Assembly (NCBI GenBank): GCA_024509875.1
Contig: JAMPIV010018771.1
Coordinates: 1 to 64,000, forward strand
Direction of reading: 5' to 3'
DNA: 64,000 nucleotides
Source of the DNA: Oreohelix idahoensis
Lineage: Eukaryota > Mollusca > Gastropoda > Stylommatophora > Oreohelicidae
The notes below the pieces were generated by a model that was not told where the DNA came from, ran no database searches, and saw only the letters and a program-made list of their open reading frames with translations. Positions within the stretch are counted from its first letter, which is position 1; each line of letters opens with the position of its first letter. This document shows positions 53,851-64,000 of this stretch, piece after piece. A program made the position numbers and the translations under genes.

Positions 53851-54270
53851 GTATGACACAGGTTTGTCCTATGACGCAGTCGTGTGTGCATCTCTGGTGC
53901 GCCCTGAACAAATCACCACAGAAACAGTAGATATTCAAGGGCCACTAAAAGGAGCATTACCCCTCACTTTACCCATAGCAAAGATTCATGTCAGTTGTCG
54001 CTATGTGGAAGGGGAGATAAATGCAGCAGTGTTAGATGATCCCTTTTACCCCCTGATGTTGGGGCGTAGATATGTTTTCTTGGGAAACCCGGTGAAACCT
54101 ATGGTTATGGCAGAAATCCAGACCAGGTCTGACTCCAGGAACATAGAGAGGGACACCAAATTAAAATTTCATTCTACTGAAATGAAACGGGCTCAAGTAG
54201 CTGACAGCACATTGAAGCCTTGTTTTGGCAAACTGTCAAAACCACATAACACTCCAAGGAAGGAAATTTC
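53849..54270 (+). pseudogene. pro: Element 3 protease
   Basis: The catalytic DTG is in MYDTGLSYDAVV, followed by TTETVDIQGPLKGALPLTLP, the region RYVEGEINAAVL and the C-terminal PLMLGRRYVFLGNP. It aligns throughout with the element 1 protease. The frame differs from Gag by one base and ends near 54,367 after another shift, so Gag-PR-INT is not continuous. It would cleave the Gag-Pol polyprotein. Confidence 0.86.
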
Positions 54271-54273
54271 TAT

Positions 54274-54895
54274 ATGGAACATGGACTCTTGCACAGGAAA
54301 GCTGGCAGAGGGACGAACAGTCATGGTCAAATTGTTGTACCATCCACCTATAGAAATAAGATCATAGGCTGGGGGCACATAACTTTGAGTGAACACCTGG
54401 GTAATGGTGCCACAAAACAAAGAATAGCCACCCAGTACTACTGGCCAGGTATTACAGAAGACATCAATCGGTATGTAAATTCCTGTCCAGAGTGCACTCA
54501 TGTAGATTCAGAAAGTCGGCGGAAGAGTCTTCAAAAGTCTACAAGCAAACCAGCCATCATGGGTACTCCCGAGATTTGCACTGGAGGGGAAAGGAAACAT
54601 CCCACACAGGTTGAATTGCAGTCTGAAACCCATGCACTGGAAGAAAAGAACAAATCCCGTAGCCAAAATCAAACACCTACGAATTTGCGAGGGAAAACCG
54701 CAACCAACTATCAACGAAAAGAGGGCGGTAAACTTCAAGGGAAACCTACCGACCCCATTTCACCAGCGGTAAGGGCCTGGATGAAAAGCCGAACTGGGAA
54801 AAGAGAGATAGTGAAGGATAAATCTATATCCATGAAAACAAAATGTAGGAGCAGATTTTCTTAGTCGACACCCAACTGAGATAGAACGAGAGTAA
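54274..54895 (+). pseudogene. pol: Element 3 integrase zinc-binding region joined to RNase H end
   Basis: MEHGLLHRKAGRG and IVVPSTYRNKII lead to a zinc-binding region with ITLSEHLGNG, YYWPGITEDI and C-x2-C in NSCPECTHVD. Thereafter come about 110 hydrophilic codons (for example ALEEKNKSRSQNQTP) with no D-D-35-E core. At about 54,840 the text passes into NVGADFLSRHPTE in another frame, which is the C-terminus of RNase H as in element 1. The integrase core, GPY/F module, RT and most RNase H are therefore missing. It could move only with enzymes from another copy. Confidence 0.8.
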
Positions 54896-54951
54896 GAAGA
54901 ACATTAACTACGGCAAAGCTTACAGTTGTTAGCTGTAGAAATCTACAGCTT

Positions 54952-54965
54952 AAAAGAGAGGGAGG
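54952..54965 (+). promoter_or_regulatory. Element 3 polypurine tract
   Basis: AAAAGAGAGGGAGG lies three bases before the TGTCGCATG start of the 3' LTR. Confidence 0.7.
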
Positions 54966-54968
54966 CTC

Positions 54969-56956
54969 TGTCGCATGTTACGCATTGCCTAGTTAAATGT
55001 TTGAAGACCGAAAAGTGGGACACCAGTGTGCTGACCTGAACAAAGGAATGCAGGGGTATTTTCCTGTGTGTATCTAGGGCAGCCAATCAGAGAAGGGGTT
55101 TCCCACGGTCAGATAGAATGACTTCGGCGAGTGTATAAGGAAGAATAAATCGTCCGAAATCATGGTTAGAATTAGACATCGGGAAGGAGAACGGAATGAC
55201 AGACAAGGATGAGTATGGTCTCCTTTTGACGGGAATATCTTCATTTATGTATAGGTACAAGGAAATCAGAAGGGAGTAAGTAGTTGTGAAGAATTTCGCA
55301 AGAATAGTGTCCGTGCATTGAGAAATCCTGTGTTTTTCCTATTTATAATTCAATATAAAATCGTTAACACGACAGATATGGGAAAACAACATATGGATAT
55401 AAAGGTCAACTCACGGAGAACGGAAATATATAACTCCAAAGGCTTGAACTGGGAAAGGTGAAATGCACGAGACCAAGGTTTGAAACACCTCTAGCACAAA
55501 CCCCCCGAAGTTACAACTTTTTTGGGAAGTTTGCTGGAGTTGCGAGCCTTGTTTCCTGTACGTCCGGTAGCTGCATATATAAGGGCGGACGTAAATGATT
55601 TCAAATTCACTTCTACAGCGAGGCAAGACAGAAGGACAACGGCTGGAGAGAGAGAAACGTGTCACGGCCAATATCTTGTTATTTGCAGCCAGGCAGTTCT
55701 GTTACTCCACTAAAGCCAGTCTTTACTGATCTTAATTAGATCCTGCGAGGGTATGTAAAGTTACTATGTAAAATAATACAGTAATTACAACTTTATTTCA
55801 GGATTTGTTTAATCTATATGTTATGAAAGTATCATGTATATTAATTGATTACTTGATAGGATTGTTGAAGATTGGAACCCGAAATATAACCACCATGACT
55901 GAGTCCGTATCAGGGCTAGCACAATCCTTTTCAGGACTAACAACAATTCTTTTCAGGACTACCAACAATCATTATCAAAGCTTATTCAATCTGTTTTCAA
56001 GTTACTCCACTTTACAGAGCTAACGTGTCAGGCAGGGGGATACTATAACCTCATACCATATATGTGTGTACATATTATTTTGTATTATTTGATTTTATAA
56101 AATGTTCCACAGTAGACACCTGTCTTGTCACTGATCCATAATCATGCATTTTCACGCATACATCTGAAAACAAATTCATCTCACCTACAATAGGAATGTG
56201 GTAATTGTTATCCACAAATAGCCACATATCCTACAATTATCTGCAGGTTCATATTTGTCAACCAAAAGTCAGAGGTCAATGATCAAGAATTGCTCGATGA
56301 TCAAGGCTAATCGCCCCAGCAGTGCCTGGATTGGTAGAAGCACGACCTACTGAAGCTGTACATCTCATATGAACACTGATTATAAAAACAGATGAGTGAT
56401 AATTGTGACAATCGTGCACCCAAGATAAAACCTAGTGAAAGTTAATAATTGTCAAGCAGAGTTTTGTGATGACAATTTGCGTGATAAACTAGTGAAAGTT
56501 ATAAAGTGAATAAGACAGTGAAGAAGTCTATTACCTAACTAATTGGAAAAGTCTAAAGAAGTGACATTCTAGTGTAACTTGTAAAAACTGTAAGGGTTTT
56601 CGCCAATTTGGTTTTTTTGTATAAATATAACTTTTGTATCACCAGTCACACACAATCACCACAATTAGATAGATGTAAATAAAGAGGATATAAATTGTAT
56701 TCACCAGCTTTATTCATTCAATATAGTTGATACTGGGTTTGGTTGAATTTTTATTATATCACAGGTGGTCACATAGCGGAGGTGGCGCAGTAAGGTCTGA
56801 CTGTTCTCTGAATATTTTCAGTCCAGATACTTTCACAGCCGTGACTATCGAGTGATACCAGTGTACTTCTCTGTCACTGGGACCTCACACATTCTGGAGA
56901 GAATACTATTTCTACTCTAGCCTTATCATCTCACACACATAAAACCTTCCGCTACA
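54969..56956 (+). repeat. Element 3, 3' LTR
   Basis: Starts TGTCGCATGTTACGC and ends CTTCCGCTACA. The end is fixed by an inverted copy whose matching terminus is at 58,338. A CATATATAAGGGCGG box at about 55,575 is a likely core promoter. Confidence 0.78.
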
Positions 56957-58337
56957 GAGAGATAAGGTAAAGGAATAGATTTCACGAGTGAAATGGTGAA
57001 AAGGTAGAGTCTGTCCCTGGATTTAGAAGATACTCTAGTCCAGCTTATCGCTACGACTGAAATTTGTTTATCAGACAGTTTACCTGTCTGTATATATTAA
57101 CATATACGCTATAACCACTCACATACACACACACAGATAAGTGACGACAACTTGACGCACAAACGTGAAACTATAGTAATGGAGTAGGGATATTGCGCCG
57201 AGCTGACCAACACAGGTAATTAAGTTTTATGTTAAGTTTATTTATCATAAAGAAAAAAAACTTCACAACATCCAGTATCAAATAGAAAATATATAATCGT
57301 ATGTTTCAGAAATAATAAAGAAATAGACCCATAAGTGAATTCCCTCTGTTGAGACAAGATCCCGTTAGAAGAAGATATTAACCCCCAAAAGGTCAAAAGA
57401 TTAGCACTATGGTATCGAATTTGACTATAATGTAAAGAACAGAGTTTCTAATTAATCTATCCTGAAATGAACAGTGTTAGCAAACATAAGGGAGAAAAAA
57501 AGTGAGTACAATGATTATACAATAGAAGAATTATTCACTCCTTCTTTCTCTCGCTTCAGACACCCTGTGGCCACATTTCAGTCTCGCTTACCTAATCGTT
57601 GATTACATCATCTGGCACACACAACAAATCCAGGGTTGGGTTTTGTCAAAATAAGCCCCAGTTCCTCCAAGACTCTTATTGGGGAACGCTTACTTTGTTA
57701 CTGTTAATAGGATTCTGTTTATGTCACATCAATTAGTCCAGGTAGGAAAATACTTAAGAGATGTAATGTTCACAGTGTACAGTAGCTTGTAACTCCGATA
57801 GTTAACGAGAATGTCAGGTATGTAAATCTCTCTGGATAAATCTTCGCCACAACACAGTGGTCGGTAGTCGGGTTATGTTAAATTTGATTACTTCGCCACA
57901 GCGGGCTGAATGTAAATGAAAAAAATGGAAAAGAAAGCTGGGTAGCTATATGACCAGTTAAATTAGTTCGTATAGTCTTTTGTTGGTACTCTATCTCTTT
58001 CTGGGTGAAACAAGAGGGCTAAACAGGTCAACCTCGAAGACCCGATATTTATATAAGAATGTTTTTTGGTACTGTTGGACTTAAACCCGTTTTCTCAGAT
58101 TCAGATTCAGGCCGCTGGTAGGTTTTGGTTTGTGACCCGTACTGGATTTTAGGAAGAAAATACAAAACATTTAACCACAACACAGTATTCTATCCAAACC
58201 CGAGTAACGGTATAATTTATTATCCCCTCAGTTATTAGATTTGATTAGAAAACACAAGTGTATAGCTTATCTTATCGTTCTTATTAACCCGTGAAATAAA
58301 TTCTAGTCATTTATAAAAATTACACATAATGGATTAG
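56957..58337. repeat. Unclassified repeat X, copy 2, first part
   Basis: Diverged match to 48,886-49,890. No coding region recognised. Interrupted at 58,337 by the inverted solo LTR. Confidence 0.65.
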
Positions 58338-60246
58338 TGTAGCGAAAGGTTTTCCTAGTGTGATGATAGTGGTAGAGAAGAAGTAGAATCTCTCTCCAGA
58401 AAGTATGAAGTTCCAGTGCCCGGGAAGTACACTGGTATCACAATTGAGTTACGGCTGTGAATACTCTGAGCTGGACAATAGATTTAGCCTTCAGAAGTAT
58501 ACGGTGCCACTTTCGCTATAGTAACCCTATGTGATAATATAATTAAATCAGAAAAAGTAACTCAAAATTTAACAGTTAAAAATTTACCAAGTCAAATGAG
58601 TACAATTTCATAATTTATTATGTACATCTATATATTCTTGTAATGAGAAATGGGTGTTGGAAGATGGTAAAATGTATGATTATTTATATTTACAAATTAA
58701 AATAAATAATAGTAAAAAATCTTGGATGAATCTTCCAATGAATTTAGAACAGTCTGTCACAGCATTTTTTCTTTATATCGTGCTATCTAGTCTATAGCTG
58801 TATCATCATCGACATTCGCTTTAGAAACTGCTCACAGGATTTTTTAGATGGTGATACATAAAACTCATCTGGTATTAGCAACGTCTGCTCGAGGTTCCTG
58901 AGACACACTTGAATCAATAGACTGTCCTTCAGCCCGCCCTATAACTACGGGGGACTAAGGTGTTGAAGATTGGTTGACCTCTAGTCTTCAGTTAGCAGGA
59001 TCAACGGTCCTCAAGTCTTTAGTTTAACTTTCAGGAATGATCATAAAACTCGATCGTAAAAACCTGGAACGAAAAGTAAAAGGTGGCCATGGTGTTCCAA
59101 CAATCTCACCAACCCCTGCTGTTCATGAGGCGACAATGTCTTCAGTGTTTGTATATAAATGAATGAATCATGGTAGTATGTTACAGAGATAGCATGATAA
59201 GATAATGTCTACTGTGCAGAAATAACGAAATACATGAACAAATCACATGTTATGTTACATGGGTACGATATAACCTTTGCCTTCCACTGATGAATGCCAA
59301 GTCACTTATGTACTTGCTGGTATGTCGTACGCTTCCAGGCAAGAACTAGCCATGATATATTTGGCTAACCAATTAATGGTTATGCTTCCTGGCAATGCCG
59401 GTGGAGGTTATCTCTGGTTAGCGTCATTGCCTTTTTATTATGTCTGATACAATCAAATCGTAAATAAAATCTGAAATAAAATGATATTAGTCATACATAT
59501 ATCTTTAATAAACTTACATACCCTCTTAGGATTAATAAGCTCATGGTGAGGCTGTATTGGTTGAAGTTAATCTGCCCTGCATGCAGCGTGAAAAAAGAAC
59601 TTTTCTAGCAGATACTGTCTTCCAGGTTCTCACTCTGGCTTCTGGATTTGGTGTGTGTGATTTTCAACGCGCCGCTCTGTCTTTATATATTTGGGTATCT
59701 CTCCCGTACGAGAAAGCACCCTTTGAAGTTTTATAAGATTTTCGTTTTATCTCCTGGTTTGAGGCAATCTGTGCTTTTTCTGTACTTGTTTTCACATCTT
59801 TTCACTACACACTTATATCCTTCTGTCTTTCCTAGGTATCCTTTCATTTTACCCATATGAAGCTTTCATTCTATTCAAGTTTTATCGAAATCCGTTTCGG
59901 CATGTATTTATAATAAATTTTTAAAGATTATTAGCTAACTTTTAGCAGATGTGTTGACGATGAAAAATGTTAATTATTTTTAAAACTATTTATATTTGAA
60001 TAATATCCTTTTGGATATCATTCATAGTCTATCTCCTTTGGTGAATTATTATTATTTAAATAACTTTCAACAAGGCGTGTTCGTGTAGCTTTAAATTTTC
60101 CTTACTGTTAATGCAAACATTTTAAGTCGGCCATTCCTATATTCGCTATTTCCTACCTTCTTCAATACCGTTGCGGCTAAACGTAATTCACATTTTTCCG
60201 CCTTCTTCAAACTTCAAAGCAAGATCCGTCGCGTGTTATCCCTGCG

Positions 60247-60311
<65 letters not shown>

Positions 60312-60465
60312 GCGTTACACATTTTCACAACAAAGCAAGTGGTACCAAATCTTGCTACAATTAGAGATAAATATATATTTCGTCCGTACTACAATGCCTA
60401 GTGCATTTACAAGTCAATTAAAATATCTCTTTTTCTGGGTGGTATCGAGTAATTAAATCAACGCT
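58338..60465 (-). repeat. Solo LTR of the element 3 family, inverted
   Basis: On the minus strand its end reads CCTTTCGCTACA, like CCTTCCGCTACA at 56,956. Inward, the TACCAGTGTACTTC block, the GAGGGTATGTAAG with TTTATTTCAG block (compare 55,747-55,803) and an AATATATAAAGACAGAGCGG promoter-like block (compare 55,577) follow in order. Its length of about 2.1 kb fits one LTR. The left boundary is good, while the right one near 60,465 is set only by the return of repeat X. It contains the (GT)31 run. Confidence 0.66.
60249..60310. repeat. (GT)31 microsatellite
   Basis: Perfect GT dinucleotides over 62 bases. Confidence 0.98.
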
Positions 60466-60469
60466 ACAG

Positions 60470-61110
60470 CCGGAGAATTTAGCTATAAATTATTTTAATT
60501 CGCCAGTCAATTAACACCAAAAAATCATAGTGAAATATAATGACGAACTTAACAATTAAATCACTCAAAAATGCTTGTAAATATATTTACCGCAACACAG
60601 AAATTAAAACTATCTCCAACGAAATACTAAGTAATTCCACTTTAACAATGGTCTAGGATTTCGAAGCTAGATGTTCCGAAAATTCTGAGGCGACTAGATA
60701 ATTGAGTTTAAAGGATGAGGTATATATATGAAATAGGTCTTAATTCGCTAGTTCTTGCGAGATATCACGCCTTGCCCGTATTTTGGGGGAAATCTTTATT
60801 TCTCACTTCTGCCGACCGCAGAGACTTTGGCAACGAGCAAACAGTCTTTTGATCTCCGCTCGTTCCGTAGCTAATTACATTCTCTTGGACTCACGAACAG
60901 ACGGCTGAGGTCGGTAACTGTGGTTATCGCCCCTTTGATTTTCTTTCTATGTGCATCATAGTCTGATCTGTCACTATTTCAACGATTGCCCAATCGCTCG
61001 CGTAATAATCCAGTTAACGGCTCTTACTCGCTAGTTGTTTACCTGTCCCGTCGTGGACTTGTTAATAAGTCTGTTTGTAAACATTCCTATTGCCTGTAAG
61101 ACAATAGAGA
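60470..61110. repeat. Unclassified repeat X, copy 2, second part
   Basis: Diverged match to about 50,010-50,700 (TAGTGAAATATAATGACGA against TAGTGAAATATAATAGACGA; ATCTCCAACGAAA against TACTCCAACGAAA). Confidence 0.62.
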
Positions 61111-61266
61111 AAAGAAAAAAATAGGCATGGCTACAATTATGAATTTGACAGATATAGAAGTACCTGGGTTCTGCGTTTAACAAAAACGTGCATACTAATA
61201 AGGAAGCAAGGTGGGAACATGATGGGAGCAAAGACGTGCTGATATTTGTAATATATTTACATAATC

Positions 61267-61473
<207 letters not shown>

Positions 61474-61529
61474 GAAATTTACTAAAGTGCTTGTATAACA
61501 AATATGAACACAATGGTATCATCATCCAC

Positions 61530-61730
61530 TCCCTGCTCTCTATGAATCCTGGGGCCACCTCTGCTGTTAGTTTCTTTGTGAGGAAACCCGCACGAAGCAG
61601 TCTTCAGCCCTTGCAGTGGTGTTTCATGTGTCAACTTATTTGCAGTGATGAGATTGCCAGCCCAAAATGCCACTGTATATCCACAAGTAATTCACATATG
61701 TCAAAATGCAAATATAAATAATAATATGTA
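61530..61730 (+). repeat. Repeat family D, copy 3
   Basis: CCTGGGGCCACCTCTGCTGT, GAGGAAACCCGCACGAAGCA, CTTGCAGTGGTGTTTCATGT and GTGATGAGATTGCCAGCCC follow the family D order. Confidence 0.62.
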
Positions 61731-63079
61731 CATATTACAACTTACCAGGAGTTTTCCTTTCGGGCGAGCACCGGCTTTTTGCACAAGAAACACCCGAATA
61801 TTATCGGGCAACTGATTAAAGATGTCGTCTCTTTAATGTGAGTTAGGTGTCTAATTAGAGTACTTGAAGTTGGATCCTAGAACTTAAGGCGCAAAGTGAC
61901 GTCTGTGAGGATACTCTATTCTAATTTTAGAATTCACGTCCAGTCCTATGGTCTGTCCTATATTTGGGTCCTAATATTCCGTGTTTCTGGCTGTCTATGA
62001 CTTCTTCTCAAAACATTTGGAAGTCAGTGAAGTGGTTTTACAACTCAGTATCATTTAAACAAAATTGTCTGCCTATGCACCCAGGCTGCTACTTAGAGGA
62101 GAAGTCCACTCTAGAGCAGTCTATCTTAGCATCTGAAATGCCAAACCAATTGCAAATAAGTGTCTGACTGTGGTAGGCATATTCCCACACTACTTTCCTC
62201 TCCTGTAGAACATTACTGCATGACAACATAAGATATCGTGTGATTTTCAAACACCATTTCCATATAAGGTCTTGCCAATTCCGTGGGTATTTGTCTTGTT
62301 TACAAACTCACTACTTCACAGATCTAACATTATAACCTCCTTCAAGATGTTATTTTCTTGTAAGTGTTTATCACAACAAAGTCCATCTGCCGGAAGTACT
62401 ACTTCATGTCTTAACATTTACCAAGATTGTTATCCTCCTACATCCCAGTAAGATCGACCGTGCATTTGGGCCCGGTATGTTAGCAAAATAGCACATTATC
62501 ATGTGACATCATGGTTTCATGTAACGTCCCAGGTAGAAAGTCTGTATTAACAATAGGAATATCGCTCATTGCAGACTCCTACTCCGTCTGGAGCTGGCGA
62601 TAAGCGAAATGTCAATGTGGCAAGTTCGCTCCTTCGCTAAACGTAACCTATAACGAAGGAGAAAATAACCAGGAGAGATGGGTGGGTGAGAGGTGTGACA
62701 AGATTTGATAAGAAAACATTGAACGGAATGGTAAAGCAATAATGCCGGAGAGGAGTAAAGACCAGATAAGAACAAACATATTTCATGACAATCAACCAGT
62801 TCTAACCGTATAAGCGCAGCTTGCCGACCACGAACTCTCAAATTGAGTTTGTATTATTATTTTATTATACATAAACTTGTTTCCGATAGTCTATATTTAG
62901 CGCTGACGTCACCCACCCTAACCGAAGCCATTCGACCCTCTATGCTAACAGAGTTTCACGCGGTCTACGCTCAATGGTTTCCTTGCGAAGTCTGCCCCGA
63001 CCCTCGATCTGGTTTCATAACTAGCGGTAACACAGTTAGCGTCACTTCGGATGACTTAACACCACGTGGCTCACACATA
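61731..63079. other. No supported gene
   Basis: No recognisable coding or repeat feature. Short frames only. Confidence 0.45.
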
Positions 63080-63480
63080 CCTTGTGTATATTATCAATGA
63101 TAAACTCTCTCTGGGCACCGAAATTGATAGCCTCATTAACAAAGCTGCAGCTGCCTTTACCCGCCTCACATCACGTGTTTGGGGAAACGCCAAACTCACA
63201 ACGAAGACCAAAGCTGCGGTATATAACACCTGCATCACCAGTACACTTCTATATGTTAGTGAGACCTGGACAATCTATGCTAAGCAAGAAAGAAGGCTCA
63301 ATACCTGCCATCTACCGTGTCTGCGCCACCTCCTCGGCCTTTCGTGGAAAGATAAAGTGCCAAATGTTGAGGTGATGTCACCTGCTGGCCTTCAAAGCCT
63401 GTATAGCCGGCTGAGACAGGGAAGCGTACGTTGTCTTGGCCATATCCACCGCATGAAAGATGGTCGCCTTTGAAGAAATA
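63080..63480 (+). pseudogene. LINE reverse transcriptase C-terminal fragment
   Basis: The frame 63,066-63,473 reads INDKLSLGTEIDSLINKAAA, RLTSRVWGNAKLTTKTKAAV, STLLYVSETWTIYAKQERRL, LGLSWKDKVPNVEVMSPAGL and LGHIHRMKDGRL. This is the thumb and tail region after the catalytic palm of an animal LINE. YADD and endonuclease are absent, so it is 5'-truncated. The reading frame is still open. It is a different family from the fragment that follows at 63,514. Confidence 0.85.
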
Positions 63481-63513
63481 TTTGGTGACTAGCAGAAATA
63501 TTTTAAGAAATAT

Positions 63514-64000
63514 TTGACAAAAATCAGAGACACATCTCCAATCCAACCTGCAAGTCTGGAAGGAAGAGCTGGAGAAGAGAGAGATGGTCATGAGCAGCTC
63601 TAAAACAAAATCCATGGTGATATCACGAGAAGAAAGAAAACATCAGATTAAGTTGGGAGAACAGGTCCTGGAGCAAGTCGACCACTTTAAATATCTCGGA
63701 GCTATTATAGACCGAAAGGGGGGGCATCAAAAAAGAGATGGCCACTCGAAAAGCAGCGGCTGGGAGACTTTATCAGGCCATAAATCGAGGATTCCTCAGC
63801 AAGAAAGAGGTTGGTAAGAAAACGAAGATGGCTGTATACCGCTCCACCTATGTCCCAGTCTTGACATATGGATGCGAGTCATGGGCAATGACTACAACCC
63901 ACAAAAGCCAGATCCAAACCTCAGAAATGAGGTATCTGATGAAGGTGGTTGAAGTAACAACAACAGACATGGTCCGCAACCAGACGATACGTCAAGGCCT
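63514..64000 (+). pseudogene. LINE reverse transcriptase fragment, runs off the window
   Basis: NLQVWKEELEKREM, SSKTKSMVISREE and VLEQVDHFKYLGAIID are the strands after the catalytic motif. After a one-base shift at a G-run near 63,720, KTKMAVYRSTYVPVLTYGCE and SQIQTSEMRYLMKVVEV follow. The latter part matches the minus-strand fragment at 7,420-7,860. The element continues beyond the window end. Confidence 0.82.

Larger units (their letters stand above)
51420..56956 (+). mobile_element. LTR retrotransposon element 3 (relative of element 1), deleted
   Basis: Gag, protease and integrase zinc-binding region are followed directly by the last codons of RNase H, a polypurine tract and a 3' LTR of about 2.0 kb. 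RT, most of RNase H and integrase core are absent. The damaged 5' LTR is interleaved with repeat X. Gag and protease are clearly homologous to element 1 but diverged, so it is a separate family. Confidence 0.82.

Overview
The window is repeat-rich animal DNA. It has poly-A/T, poly-G, (TA)n and (GT)n tracts, tRNA-derived SINEs, non-LTR retrotransposon fragments, hAT and Tc1 DNA transposons, and several large LTR retrotransposons. I found no convincing host protein-coding gene, no true tRNA or rRNA gene and no bacterial-style operon. The element mix suggests an invertebrate (a mollusc, chelicerate or crustacean would all fit), but that is an inference and I cannot name a species.

Layout. 1-10.1 kb: SINEs of three tRNA-derived families (called A, B and C here), two non-LTR retrotransposon 3' ends, and a 19-bp minisatellite of exactly 37 units that is open in all six frames. 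10.1-34.6 kb: one nested composite. A hAT transposon of the ZBED5-like type has a recognisable 5' terminus at 10,102 and 3' terminus at 34,574, with imperfect 8-bp target duplications. It carries two large LTR retrotransposons: element 1 (10,782-20,601, LTRs of about 2.1 kb) and element 2 (22,269-31,666, LTRs of about 1.1 kb, perfect 5-bp target duplication). Element 2 cuts the hAT transposase reading frame cleanly in two. A SINE A with a fourfold internal 88-bp repeat also lies inside the hAT. 34.6-41.5 kb: microsatellites, SINEs, a Tc1-like element sitting in a TA array, and a non-LTR reverse transcriptase on the minus strand. 41.9-47.4 kb: a 34-bp tandem array split by a solo LTR related to element 1, then a decayed I-like LINE with a C-terminal RNase H. 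48.5-61.1 kb: element 3 (a deleted relative of element 1), duplicated unclassified repeat X, and an inverted solo LTR lodged in one copy of X. 61.2-64 kb: a long TA array and two more LINE fragments.

Main point. Where the pol region can be read, these Ty3/gypsy-type elements place integrase upstream of reverse transcriptase (Gag-PR-INT-RT-RH). This is the unusual order described for the Gmr1-like lineage, and RNase H is the last coding domain. Element 2 keeps all integrase catalytic residues but has a few frameshifts and a damaged protease site. Elements 1 and 3 keep the integrase zinc-binding region but lack the recognisable DDE core. Element 1 then resumes with the integrase C-terminal GPY/F module and RT, whereas element 3 jumps straight to the end of RNase H. 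All coding regions described are mobile-element genes and most are broken.
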